Of a stretch of 64,000 nucleotides of DNA, positions 1 through 13,040 are shown piece by piece (the first letter of the stretch is position 1; each line of letters opens with the position of its first letter). The DNA lies in NCBI RefSeq assembly GCF_003369915.1, contig NC_046676.1:8587501-8651500 (forward strand), in the 5' to 3' direction. The position numbers and the translations under genes were made by a program. This DNA is from Drosophila miranda (taxonomy: Eukaryota > Arthropoda > Insecta > Diptera > Drosophilidae). The notes beneath the pieces are model-generated. The model was not told the origin of the DNA, did no database searches, and saw only the letters and a list, made by a program, of their open reading frames with translations.

Positions 1-450
1 ATCTGATCCAGATTCAGGAATCTGATAGATATGATCATTATCTATGATTCTGCGTTTTTAGTTTTCTCGAATGTGCAATATTGTGGATGCAACAGATTTT
101 CGTCCTTTGTGGGGGCGGAAGTGGGCGGGGCGAAGTTTTGAAATATTTTTGTAGCAGTGACATATCACAGAAGTCTGGGTCCAAAACATCGTTGCTCTAG
201 CTCTTATAGTCTTTGAGCACTAGGCGCTGAAGGGGACGGACAGACGGACGGACGGACAGACGGACAGACGGACGGACGGACAGACGGACAGACGGACAGA
301 CCGACAGGGCTCAATCGACTCGGCTATTGATGCTGATCAAGAATATATATACTTTATGGGGTCGGAAACGATTCCTTCTGGACGTTACACACATCCACTT
401 TTACCACAAATCTAATATACCCCAATACTCATTTTGAGTATCGGGTATAA
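1..450 (-). mobile_element. DINE-1/INE-1-like element, partial (copy A)
   Basis: This is the reverse-oriented 5' half of the element found complete at 11924-13040 and 14598-15695. Its 5' end is the TATACCCGATACTC motif, seen here as its complement just before 450, followed by a conserved block and a (GTCY)n tract. The rest lies beyond the left edge of the window. DINE-1/INE-1 elements are non-autonomous Helitron/Helentron relatives, abundant in Drosophila, with subterminal inverted repeats, an internal GTCY microsatellite and a 3' hairpin. The family call rests on remembered consensus features, not on a database search. Confidence 0.8.
236..308. repeat. GACR/GTCY tetranucleotide microsatellite
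   Basis: Runs of GACG and GACA alternate over about 70 bases. This is the internal microsatellite of DINE-1 copy A. The same tract, read as GTCY, occurs near 12068-12125 in copy B and 14745-14780 in copy C, with different repeat numbers. Confidence 0.9.
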
Positions 451-3400
451 AAAAAGAATTTCCCCAAATTTGCCATGCAAATATACGTAAGTCAGTAGGG
501 CAATATGGCCAGGGGTCAGAGGGGGAATCTGAGGTCTGAGCGTGGCAATGGCTACCCTGCCACTTCAAATGCAGCCACAGACCGACGGCTCAAATAAATT
601 TTCCAAAAATTTATCGTGCCCCACACTCACAGACACTCACAGACACACACACAGACGCCAAGAGTGGTAAATATTTGCAAAGGAACGAAAAAATAAAGTA
701 AAGCAGGTTCTGTTTTTCAGTTGCTGTTCTGAAAAGCGATTTCTCCCAACTTTTGGGATTGGATTATTTTGCATACTGTTTTGATTATTAATTGTGGAGG
801 TTTTGTGCTTGGGAATGGTTTACAAATCGCCATTGCCCGTCAATGATAGCCATGGGTATGGCATATTGGTTTTATCTACTCTTAGTAGGTAGAATCAAAT
901 CTTTGATCCCTCGTCTGAACGTATCCTTAAAATCAAAGGAAGAGACCACCTAGTCTACAAACTCAACTACGATATGGCTTCTCAGCTATTCCAGAAGGGC
1001 ACTCCAAACGCCGACTTACCCTGGCCTTGACTTCTCCCCCACTTCTCATACTTTTTTAGCTGCTTTTGGTATTCTGGTCGCCGCCTTATCTGCTCCGAGA
1101 AAACTTATTTTCAGTTCGTGAAAAGTGCGGTAGAGTGGCGGAGAGCAGCCCCAAAGCTTTATTTATTTGTGTTTACATTGCATTAAACAGCTTGCAATCA
1201 GAGGAGCACGAAAAATCACTAATATCAAATTCAGCTTAATTAATTCAAAGTGCACACATCACTGGGGACGTCGCTTCCGATGTTGGATGCCCCGCCAGGG
1301 GCTGGGCGGCAGATAAGTGGATGGATAAGTAATAGGCAAATCGTGAGATTTACTCAAATTACCTCTGACCCGGCAGAAGTCTGATCTCAAAGGGGGGGCA
1401 GTGGCGCCTCCTCTTCCTCCGCCCTTCGGGTAATTGGAGTTGCAGGCGGCTGCCAGGACTGTGGCCCGGACTTAGGCTTTGCTTAAGATAATTGCTTTTG
1501 CCTTAATTAGTGGGCCATTGTGTGGATGTGTCTGCTCTGTCTGCCTACTCGTGTTTGTCTGTGATAATTATAAATGAATGCGATTGACAGCCAGCCGAAC
1601 GAAAGGCGAGAGTAGGGCTAAGAGGGGGGGGAGGGGTTAAAGAAGTACCCTGAAAAATTGATTTGAGAATTTATCACATATTTCTGGCCGTTTTGATGCG
1701 TTCGAGACACGCAATCATCCAAAGGGTGGGCGAAGTACGAGGAGATAAAGGACATAAATCAAAACTGTTTGCCTTTGCCGCTCTCTCTCCTACAAACTAC
1801 ATTTGTGTGTGTTGACATTTGCAATTGGCTGCGGGCTCACACATGACGGTGCACGCAATCGATGGGCCCCTTCTATATCCTTCTTTTTCTCCCATCCGTG
1901 CAAGCAGCAGTAAAATTTGTTACGTTTTCATACACGTGCCACTCCATTTAGGTGATGATCTGCAATGTTACCTCGTTATATTCAGTAAAAATAATCTTTT
2001 GGTTGTTCAGAAGTATAACTGTTAATCAATATGGGAGCTGCTGCAAAAAAAGATTACCAGTGACGTCACGGAAAGTTAAGGCAGGAGAGTATAAGGTTGC
2101 TCGAACGGAACTCATTGATCTGATCAGGCATGATCTTAATGGAATATGTACTGCCTTTTATTCATCTCAACAACCAGATAATTCACAGTCACGTGGCCAG
2201 ACCCAAAAGGTCTCACGGCACAGAGTGGCCTCAGCGGCATGATGTGCAACACAAGCAGCTGGTTATGAGGTGCAACATTTGCTTTAAGGAGGTGGAAACC
2301 CATCCCGATATTACGCCAAGCCATCATTTGCCTTCCTCTATCCAATCGGGAAGAGTGAAATGTTTCCCGAGGTGCAAGCGAATGTTTAGTTTTCCTCCTT
2401 TCCTTGCCTATACGGGCTGCCACACTATGGTGCCGCAGAGTCCCTCTGGAGTCCCTTTAAAACTCAGATAAATTTGATCTAAATTGGACCACTATGTGTA
2501 TCTCCTAATGGCTGCCATGTGAACGATCAATCTGAAAGGGTATCGCAATCTACGACCCCGAAAATCGTCGTTTACCCTTCCTCCTTCCCCCTTTCTCCCC
2601 CTTTCTCCTCATGCTTCAGTGTTTGAGTGTTGCGCGTGCACTCGCAATTTGTGTTTGAGCGATGATTGAATGGGGTGGGGGGGAGAGGGCAGGGGGAGAG
2701 TGTGCATCGTAGATGTTGCAAAAGTGGCAAATGCAAATATGCCCCTATTTGTAACTGGATTTGTTCGAAAGCCACAAACAGACTGCATTCTATTTGCGGA
2801 ATTTTATTTGTGTGACAGTTTTTGGAATTAACCGACATTTCTATTGCATTTTATTGGGGGAACTGAAGTAAATAATGGTAACAGTGCGCTTTAGAAATGT
2901 TTTCGTTCTAAACTATAACCCCAAAGGCCTGATGATGTAAGGGCATCAAAGACTGTATGGAAATCTGCACCGATTTGCTACGTTTTCCAGCACCGGAGAC
3001 AGCTATGCCACAGGACTATCCAAATGATTTCAATTTACATATTTCTCTGTCTTAATCTGTGCTGCCTTATACCATCCGGCTGCTAGCTTCCTCTGGGAAC
3101 CCTCTGAATCCTCTGGCACTCGAACAATTACAAATGGAAGCATAAGCTGCTCTCAAATTACCATCAAAGTGATAGACATTCGACATGGATCCCTTTCCTT
3201 GTCGGTGGCTTTGGTTTGTTGGATTTTCCAGCTCTACAGATCTCCTCCACAGCTTTTGCATTCGTTCCATCTTTTTTGTGGAAGTCGTTTTGGCATGCAA
3301 ATGGGTAGCATTTGCTTTGTCCTTGCGGCCGCAGGCTATTGGCGTAGTCAAGGATGTGCTTGCCAGAACATCAGTGACTCTCCATTTCTCTGACTGTTGG

Positions 3401-5227
3401 CTCCCCCACTTCTGTCAGAGATTGATTTCCCATCTGTAATTGCAGCAGAATCGACATGGCCCTGACAGATACGAACGAATATGTGTGGACCAGTCATCAT
3501 CCAATCCATTGTGGCTTCTTCAGGCAACCATATTTCACATACTTCTATGGTCACGAGTAGCCCTATAAGTTCCGCACTAAGCCCTGCCGCATCATCCGTG
3601 GCTGAGTGGACAATGGCCTAAGGCATTCAGGGAAGCCCTTAATGTCCCTGGCTTAGTCGGAGTGCCAAATAAGTTAACAATGGACCACAAAGTGGTAGAG
3701 CGGGACTGGCCAGGACATGGCTAAGACTCTTCTTGGCAACCAGTCACCATTTAAATGAAATGTGTCCGACCCAGTCGATGACTGAAAACCAGCTGCAGTT
3801 TATTGGCACACGCCCTGCACGACCCCCCAACCCCCATAATTTGGGTGTCATGTTGCATGCAACACTTTTGGCAAATTGCTGGCACTTAATACCCCATTAA
3901 AGCCAAATAAAATTGGGGGAAAACAAAAAACAGCAACGATCAGCGAAAACGGGAAAAGTTTAAGGATTAATTTCATGAAAATAAATTGGGAAAAAGCTAA
4001 ATGAATATTCCAGTCGGAGAGCAGAGCAAGAGTGGTGTGGCAACTGCTTTCTAGCACGTATTTATCCAGCGCAATTTGCAACTTAAAGCGCTGACACCGC
4101 GTCGTATGCGTAATATCCGCATAAAGTGTAATTTAGCCGCCACCTTGGCTCCTGTCTCCTGTGCCGCACATTTTACCGCCAGTACACCCTCCGGCCCCCC
4201 GCCCCATCATCACGTGTGGCAGGATGCAGAGCTCTAAATATTTATGCCAAAGAAATGGCGAACGTTGGAGGAATGCCGAAGGAGAGATGCTTCTGATGTT
4301 GTTCCTCCTTCTGCTCCTGCAGCTGCTGCTTCAGCTCCTCTTGGTGATGTTGATGATGATGATGATGATGTGGCTGTGGATATGGCAGCCGCAACATGCT
4401 TCCTCAAATATTTACAGACAGTAAGTTAGTTAGTGTTCGAGGGCCAGACCAGGGCGAGAACTTTGCCAATGCATCTTGAAGACCCTTGACAAATTATTCC
4501 ATTTTTGCGCCCTCTTTTCAAAAAACTTTTCGATAATTTGGAAGTTGCGCTGCCATCGATGGGTTTGTGCAAAGTTTGTGCTGAAAGTACTCTGTATATT
4601 TTGTTATTCTTCCTTTTCCCCAACCTCTTGTCACCCTCTCTTGCACTGAATAATGAATACATTTCATCATTGTCGCAGCGCTTAGGGCATAAATTAAAAT
4701 TATAAGCGAGCGGCTAGCGTTGCGCGACGGGCGTTAAAAAAACTGTTGAATGGGCAGCGTGGCGTATGATTAATGCAATGATAAAGCAAACTTACCCCAC
4801 CCCTCGGACACTGCCACTTAATGGAGGCCAACATTTTGTGCCACTTCCTCCAGACACTCGCCCACTCGTTCCTTCTCCCCTTTCCTCTTCTCTCTTTTTC
4901 TATGCCAGCGGCAGACGGAGCGTATGAGTAATCTAGCTTTCGTGTAGAACATAACATAAAATCTGATGGATTTTTCTTCATTATTTAAACAACAACAAGA
5001 AAAACAAATGGTTTTTAATAATATTAATTTGGTTTAATGGAAATACGGATCGACCAGACACTTTTTGTGAGGGTTGTATAAACTTTGGTCGATAAAGGGA
5101 ATGAACAAAAGGCGGTAAAGTGTACGACAAGGGCTAAGAACCTTAGAAAAAAGGGAGAACATTTTTTCCTAAGGGTGTATGGACTTTGGGAAAGGTTTGT
5201 GGGGACAAAAACAAAAAAGTCAATGTC
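451..5227. other. Non-coding stretch with no supported gene
   Basis: I see no open frame with a recognisable domain, signal peptide or plausible exon chain. The stretch is mixed sequence with short low-complexity tracts, for example GATG repeats near 4341-4375. It could be intergenic DNA or part of a long intron of a gene outside the window; the sequence alone does not decide. Confidence 0.5.
5213..5219 (-). terminator. Pol III terminator of the tRNA-Gly gene
   Basis: On the minus strand, roughly ten bases after the tRNA 3' end, the sequence is GACTTTTTTG, giving a run of six T. This is the usual RNA polymerase III stop signal. Confidence 0.8.
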
Positions 5228-5298
5228 TGCATCGGCCGGGAATCGAACCCGGGCCGCCCGCGTGGCAGGCGAGCATTCTACCACTGAACCACCGATGC
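5228..5298 (-). tRNA. tRNA-Gly (anticodon GCC)
   Basis: The minus strand reads as a 71-nt tRNA with a 7-bp acceptor stem GCATCGG/CCGATGC and discriminator A. It has an A-box (TGGTTCAGTGG), the anticodon GCC inside CTGCCAC, and a B-box (GGGTTCGATTCC). It has no intron. It decodes GGC and GGU glycine codons. A T-run that can end RNA polymerase III transcription follows on the minus strand. Nothing suggests a pseudogene: all stems look fully paired. Confidence 0.95.
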
Positions 5299-8200
5299 TT
5301 GGTGACATTCCCATACCACTCAAGATGGGGTTCCGAAAAAGCTAATCTAATCAAAAGAAAACCAAGACAAATGTAGATTCTTCCTTTATCTAGAGGGTAT
5401 CCAGGTGTTCCCAAACTAAAATCTTTCCAGTAAAGACATTATTCTTTAGTTCTGCCATAAATTGCTTACAAAATATTGTTTATATTTCTAAAGTATGTTG
5501 GAATAACAAAAATAATGACTGCTTCGAGGAGTGGGAGAATTGGGTACCAATGTTTTTATATTTTGAATTTAATAGAATAGCAAACACACAACAAATACTC
5601 CAAGAGAACTCAATTTCGAAACAGAAGGTGGGTGTGGATGAATGGATGGGATAGATGGGATAGGAAGATGGATGGCTTTGGGCATATCTCATTTACTAGT
5701 TTATTGAGCACTTTATGGAGGAAACGACTTCGCGCCGTCGCTGGCAGATGAATTTCTATATTGTTTCCCAGGGTTTTCCCCCCCGGGGAACAGGGAACAG
5801 AAATAGGAAAACTTCGCCTCCATTTTCAATAGCCAATTAAAAGCTTAGGGGTGGCCACTCCCTGCTGCCGCACTGCCCTTGTGGCCACTTGTAGGACTCA
5901 TAAAATATGCACGGACAGGCGCCAGCTCTCACTGTCCATTGTTTGTATTTCCGCAACAGAGTCTGCCCGGGATTTCTGTTCGAGGATTATGGAAAATTTT
6001 TGCTGCTTTTAGCTTCCATTTACATGAGCAAACTGGATATTTAAATCGAAAGCAGCAGCCAGGAAATCTTTGTTGAAAGTTGCGTTGTTTTTGTTAAAAA
6101 TACCCCACTCCACGCATTTAGCCGGACTATTTTCCCAGCTTTAGATTATTTTTAATTACATTTTCCAAGTACTTCCAGAAGCATTTTAATTGTGGATCAA
6201 AGCTCATTTCAAATGAAAATCTCTCAAAATTCTAAACAGCTCTCTGACAAGTTTTAATTTGGCTTAAAATGTTGGCAAAATAATTTATGAAAATTTAGAT
6301 AATAAATATCGTTTGAAATGTGCCAGATCTGCGCGGTTAGTGCTGATGACACACACACACACACACACACTGGTGCACACAAGAGCGTGTGCGGCTGCAG
6401 ATACAAAAATGTATCTCCGACAAGCATGTTTCCTGTGCATTGGAAATGGTTTCCATTAAGCGTAATGCGGGCTGTCAGTTCGTTGAATTTTTAATTGCCT
6501 AATGGAGTGGAAGATTTTAATTGGCGTGAGGAACGTACATATCTCTTAAATCTAATTGTTTCCCATGCCCTACTGTGGATTATCAAACGTTTTGTTTCGA
6601 TTTTCCTGCAACTCCCATTCAAACTTCCATTCCAATTTGGCTTTACTTCACTTTAACTTTATTACATTTCCATTTTATTATCATTTCATTGCAACTCAAT
6701 CCGTATCATTGATTTTCATGGAATGGAATTTTAGTTGGGCAGCAGTTGAACTTTTCAACTAAATTTTATCTGATTGAATACAGCGTTTATACGCATTTAA
6801 TTTTAACAGTGAGTTTTCAGTTCAAATTTTAATCTGCTTAACTTTGGTTTTATTCAGATCATTTTACTAACGAATTTTGACTTAAGTTCTGCCACTTTAA
6901 GCCATATATATCTCAACGAAATCACCTATTTTTTGGTACAATTCCAGTTCAAGTGTAGCGCCATTGAATCTCCTCCAGCCACTCGATAGCCATTAGCATG
7001 GGTAATTACACAGTATGGTACGTCTGGACATTAGAATTCATATTCTCAGCCCCACCCTCACGCTGTCAAGTACAGTCATTACAGGGCAATTAAGTTGTCA
7101 ACTCAACTTTGGTTGAAGGGCTGTACATTAATTGGGGATTACGTGGGTAGCAGTTGATCTAGCAAACCGAATCAGAAAGCTTTCCCCCAGACACCAGAGG
7201 AACGTGTAAGGGACTAAGGGAGAGCTTCAAGGAATGCTATTATCCTTCGTATTTGCAGTTAATTTGCTTAAGTCTCGTCTGAGGGTCTCTCTCTCTCTCT
7301 CTCTTCCCTTTATCTCTCTCACTTGTTTGAGCTCTTGTCTATGTTTTTGCCTCTAGCTATTTTCAAATTGTTTTACAAGCACTTTTGTAGCTTTTGTTTT
7401 TTTTCTGGAATTGTTGTAGATCTGTGTTGTCTTGGCTTACCCTCAGCATATTTACATTTACATTTGCATTTATGTTTATTTTTAGCCAAGGACAAGGACA
7501 ATAGTCGGGCGAAAGCTGAAAACAAACAAAAATATCTGATTCTACTGCATATGACGTTCTTTTATTGCATTCCGTATCCAACATGCCTGCATGGATATAT
7601 CATACATATATGCATCTCTGGGACGGTCCAAGGATAAACACTCACACAAACGTATCACATGCCACATGGCACATGGCACATGGCAAGGTCGTGCAGATGC
7701 TGTGGGGCACAATCAGAAAATTACATTCCATTCATCTGGCACTAAGTAAGGGCCAGACCAAAGACTCGTTAACCGTGCTAACTTGGCCAATTGTCAGTCC
7801 ATTAGAAGTAGGTTCCAGGCCAACTTCATAACCTTTCGTCGCTGTCGGGGCAACATTGTTTAAGGGAGAAGTCCCCTCGCTCCCATTCAGGCCACTGATG
7901 TCTGCATTTTGAAGTTATTTATCACCTCTTAGACTTCGGTCACGCAAACCCATGCCCCACAACCCACCACCCACTTCTTTCTCCTCTTTCTCTCTGCTTT
8001 GCATGTTTTTGGAAGGAATGATGCATGACGAAGCGGAGTGCAGTGGGGCAGTGAGGTGTCTGTGCAGGACGAGGACAGCACAGTCGTGTGCACGTGCTTA
8101 TGAACAATTATTTATTCAAAAACAAGATGATGGGTCGTGACAATGATAGCGTTCCCTCGTCCAGAGTGCAAAATGTCATAAAATAAGGTTTATTTTGCTC

Positions 8201-11200
8201 ATTTCTGTCATATATGTACCTACCCTCTTCAAATGACAAATGGGATATGGCAGGGATGGGTTTCTTTATACTTCCCTAAGTTCTTGTTGTTTCCCAAAAG
8301 CTTTGCAAAAAAGGAAGGAAAGAAGAAAGAAATGATTGGAAATGATCGGAAGGTGATCGAAATGAAGCGTACTGATGTGAATGACTGGCAATGATCGAAA
8401 ATATCCATTAACGAAATAAGCAACCTGCTATTTTAAAAAGATTTCTTCGAGGAGACGCACCAAAGAACTAATCCAATGGCACTTTTCCATACCACGACTT
8501 CCCCAGCAGTCAACCACTTGACTTTCATTGTGTTGTTCAAGTTTCCCTAACTTATTTTGCCAAATGTGCCTACCTCCCCGTTCAAATGGGACTTGCCTCC
8601 CTTTCAATTGGAACTTGTACATTTGCCTGCCCTCCGATTCCGATGGGAAAGTGGCCGAAAACACTGTCGGAATGACAACGAATGTCTGCGGACTGACACC
8701 TAACATCCTTGGGGCCACCGGCTGGGGCTGGGGCTGGGGCAATGGCAGACAGACAGAAAAGAAATTTAACTTGTCGGGCCTCATCATCATCATAAAAAAG
8801 TGAGGCTCGAACTTTGACGCAAAAGTTTATTTTACTCCCAAAAAAAATGAACAGCAAGCGGTATTTCACTGTCCTTCCTGCTCCCTTATTTTTGTTTTTT
8901 TGCATAATATTTAAATAAAAAATGAGTTTTTGACAGTCGGAGTGGGAAAGGGGAAGGAGTTTGTTAGCTGACAAGTGAAGGAATTGTTCTGCTGTACTCC
9001 ATTGCCTTGCCTCGCCCTCTGTTCATCTTGGTTCCGTGACTTTATTCGCTTCGGCAACACTCGGCACACACTGTTGCCAGATATAAATAAATCTCTTTAA
9101 TGTCCCCGCTGAAGCTCCTTCCGTTGCTCACGCTGCTCCCCTCCTACCTTACAGAGCACCAGTTGCTGCCTGCCCAGTCCCCTCGCCCGCGGCTTGGTTT
9201 CTCTATTGTTCCCCTTTGCTCTTTACTGCCGGGCCCTATACATATTTTGTATATCTCTGCCGACAGGGTATTGCGATTTTGGATAGCGGTCTGTGACTGT
9301 TTGGACTCTAGAGATACAATATCTAGAATAGCCCTAGCAGCATTCTTCCGTTAATACCTTTAGTTATGAGGCAGATATCCTTTGAGACTTTTCTTGGTTT
9401 TGATAGTTTTGTCATAAAAGAACAATCGATGTTTCGTGCTGCATTCAAAAGAATACTCTAAGCAAGTCAAAGATGTAGCTTCATTGTACAGATATCATAC
9501 GTATATGTCCAGTCAAGATCTATCTGCAAGGGCATCTAATGCTTCTCCTAAGAAAGAGGGGATTTCTTGTTTTTCGTTGTACTGTTGATATTCTCGTTCC
9601 TCGTTTTTGTCCACTAGCATTCTCTAGCGGTGGTCGTTGGGGCCTCTGCCTCTGCCGCTGCCGCTCCCTGTTTCCCTAGCTCCCTAGCTCGTCCCTGGTC
9701 TCTGTGGCAGTCGCGGGGCAAATGTAATTGGTTTAGCTTGCAGCTTAACTTTTATGCTATTTGCTGCTCTTGAAGGTAATGAAATTTCATGGCATTTGAC
9801 TCGCTGCCCTATCAGTGTACTATGGGACGTATGTAGGAGTACAGTACACACATATTGTCGCTGCCGCTGTCTCTGTCGCTATCCCTGGCGTATACGTAAT
9901 GTTGTTTTATTTATCGAGTCCACAGGCTGTGCAGACAGACATATATCAACGTAATTACTGCACCTGCCCGAACCAACACTCAATTAATTGTTATTCCATT
10001 GAATTTCAATTTCAGGCAATTCCTCACTGGTCAGTCGCTCAATTAGTCAAAAGTGAGCGACCACCGCGTGGAGTACTTCCGAGAAGAAACTCTGAAAGAT
10101 GGGAATTTATGTGAAAAGTGAAGCACAAAAGGGGGTGCAAAGCTGTGTAAAGCTGAGGGAACTGTAGGACTCTGCAATTGTGTGGGAATAACTTAAATGT
10201 CCTTGTTTCGGTGGAGAGTTCCTTTCATACTACAAGCTACAAATTACATATTTACTCCATAGAAAACACCACGCTTTCATTGCGCCTCGAGCGCTCGATA
10301 CTGGGACAAACTGTAAAGTTAGATTTATCAAAGGAAAATCTCAGGCATAGATAGCTTTGGCCGTATTACTGTGCATTCAAATACTCGTCGGTGCAGTTTA
10401 TTTATCCCCAACTAATTTTCAAAGCTGCCAGGAAAGTTTTTCACAAGTTTCAATGCCACAGAAACACAAATACACCGAGAAATACATATAGTACATATGT
10501 ATGTATATGAGGAAATTGCCATTCCACATCCGCCATCATTCAAATTGAATTATATCCCCAAGCAAAACCGTTGAATAGGATGACATAGTCAAACAGTGTC
10601 ACTGGGTGGGTGTCTATGGATGGGTGGAAATGCCGCTCGTATTGATTTTTGGCTGGAGGTACTTACTTTCATGACCTGCCAAAAATTGCAGAGCAAAAAA
10701 GGAAAAGAAAGGAGAGTACCAAACAAATCTGATTTGCATCTGCCGCATTGGCTTTTTGATTTAATTCCAACTTCTGGCAACAGAACCCTTGCCTGGCACG
10801 TCCCTTTAAGCCACTTGAGCGCACAATTAGCTGTCAGCCTGAATGGAGAGCAGCAGGCTGTTCCTTTGTTCGGGACCGGCTTTGTTCCGCCGAAATTTTG
10901 CAGCAGCTCCAACGGCAGAGCAGAGCCCACTTGTGTTTGACAATTCAATTTGTAGTCGAGATTCCTTGCCTGTTTCTTGGCTAACGAGCTGCTCGAATGA
11001 TATGCTGCTGCCTGCTGCTCCATTTTTCTTGCGCCCTGTGCTGTGCAGGAGCTACGATGCAGGGCTCCTGCAGCTGGGAACTCGGAGCTGGTAGCAGAAT
11101 ATTGATCCCCAGGATAATCGCTAAGCAGTCAAACAACATTGCTGCACCCATGCCCATACCTATTCCGCCCCAGAACCGTTGCTCTGCAGGAGCTTATGGA

Positions 11201-11923
11201 AAATTTATAAGCTCAATACGATTATCGGTGGGTGGGAAAAGCCGGCTTCTGGCTGGAAGTGGGTGCGGTGCTAAGCTGCCGCGCATCGCACTGACAGCTG
11301 TGGAAATTATGGCGGCAGTTTGTCCTTCGCTGCTTGTTTGCGCCTGGGACAAGACAAAAAACAATCGGCACTTCCGCAACATTTCGCAAACGATTTGTTG
11401 TTCCATTCGGTGTGGCCTGCGGCACACTTTAATGTTCATCTCGGCTTAAATACTGCTGCCACAGAGCTGACCTTAGTTGAGCTTTGCCGGGGGCCAAAAT
11501 GTTAAGGAGACCCTGGAGGGACATTTACCGTTGGTCGACTAGGAGTTCCATGTACGAGTATGTAGAAAACGGCACAGTTTCGCCTAATGCTTGTTGGCAG
11601 TTGAAGAACTGTGATTAAGATTAAGGATGCTTGTAGGAGACACAAACGAACACGCATGGTCATGCATGAACTTGTTTTATCCAACGGTAATAGCACCATA
11701 CCATATCTGCGGACAGCGTAAATCGAGCTTAGCGAGAACTACTCAAGCAAAAAGTATATGAAAAGTTGAGAGAGTGACAGAGAGAGTGAGTAGAGTGAGA
11801 GAATGCAGACTCTTGTACCGTTAAAGCTCTACGGCTCTGTCGCAAGCAATTGAATGCAATCAGTCGCTTGTTAGTGCAGATGAGTTTTTGCTTGATTTCT
11901 TTGGCAGCAGTTGTGTTGTGTTT
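5299..11923. other. Non-coding stretch with no supported gene
   Basis: No open frame here looks like a protein gene. Visible features are an AC dinucleotide run near 6350-6370, a TC run near 7289-7303, and Ser/Leu-rich chance frames in pyrimidine-rich DNA. The longest frames (about 130-150 aa near 10.6-11.4 kb) overlap each other on both strands and show no domain. Confidence 0.5.
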
Positions 11924-13040
11924 TTTTATACCCGATACTCAAAATGAGTATTGGGTTATATTAGATTTGTGGTAAAAGTGGATGTGTGTAACGTCCAGAA
12001 GGAATCGTTTCCGACCCCATAAAGTATATATATTCTTGATCAGCATCAATAGCCGAGTCGATTGAGCCATGTCTGTCTGTCCGTCTGTCCGTCCGTCAGT
12101 CTGTCCGTCTGTCCGTTTGTCCGTCCCCTTCAGCGCCTAGTGCTCAAAGACTATAAGAGCTAGAGCAACGTTGTTTTGGATCCAGACTTCTGTGATATGT
12201 CACTGCTACAAAAATATTTCAAAACTTTGCCCCGCCCACTTCCGCCCCCACAAAGAACGAAAATCTGTAGCATCCACATTTTTAAAGATACAATAAAACC
12301 AAAAACGCAGAATCGTAGAGGATGACTATATGTTCTAGAGTGTAAAATCTCAACCAGATCGTATAATTATTATAGCCAGAATCAAGAAAACAATTTCATT
12401 CTTTCTCGCTCTGTCTCTCTCTAACACACAGGTTTCATGGTCGGTTTTGCCAATTGCAAAATATGAGTTCAAGGATCTCAGAACCTATAAGATCCAGAGC
12501 AACCAAATTTGGTATCCACACTCCTGTGATATCGGACCTTGACCGTTTCATGTCCAAATTTCGCCACACCCCCTTCCGCCCCCGCAAAGGACGAAAATCT
12601 GGGGCATCCACAAATCTCAGAGACTATTAAGGCTAGAGTAACCCAATTTGGTATCCGCACTCCTGTTAGATCTCACTATAAAACGTGTATCTCAGAATTT
12701 CGCCCCACCCCCTTCCGCCCCCACAAAGGACGAAAATCTGTTGCATCCACAATATTGCACATTCGAGAAAACTAAAAACGCAGAATCGTAGATAATGACC
12801 ATATCTATCAGATTGCTGAATCTGGATCAGATCAGATCATTTTTATAGCCAAAAGAAAGAAATCAATTTGCAGTGGCTACGCAGCGCCCGACGTCACGCT
12901 CAGACTGATTTTCTGTCTCTCTCTTTGTCGTGTCGTTCAATATTAGCGGCGTCTGCCGGAGGAGAGCCATACTGACTAAGTATCGGGTATAACTGTAGAG
13001 TTGCGGTGTCCGCAGCAACTCACAACGTTCCCCCTCGTTT
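11924..13040 (+). mobile_element. DINE-1/INE-1-like element, full length (copy B)
   Basis: The element opens with TATACCCGATACTC and ends just after the inverted motif AGTATCGGGTATA (about 12978-12990) plus a 3' hairpin at 12998-13021 (GAGTTGC pairing with GCAACTC). Inside is a GTCY microsatellite near 12068-12125 and two diverged internal repeats around a CCCCCTTCCGCCCCC core. These are the expected parts of a DINE-1/Helentron-type element: subterminal inverted repeats, microsatellite and terminal stem-loop. The ends were fixed by comparing with copy C, since identity stops at both edges. It encodes no transposase and must have been mobilised in trans. Confidence 0.88.

Noticed and set aside
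236-308. Regularly spaced short repeats that might suggest a CRISPR array
   Set aside because: This is a tetranucleotide microsatellite inside DINE-1, with no spacers, in a eukaryotic genome.
10589-11449. Overlapping frames of 114-150 aa on both strands
   Set aside because: They conflict with each other, have no domain or credible exon neighbours, and look like chance frames.
12539-12775. 78-aa frames in DINE-1 copies (12539 and 15194) that look alike
   Set aside because: Their similarity comes from the repeated element itself; DINE-1 elements do not encode such proteins.
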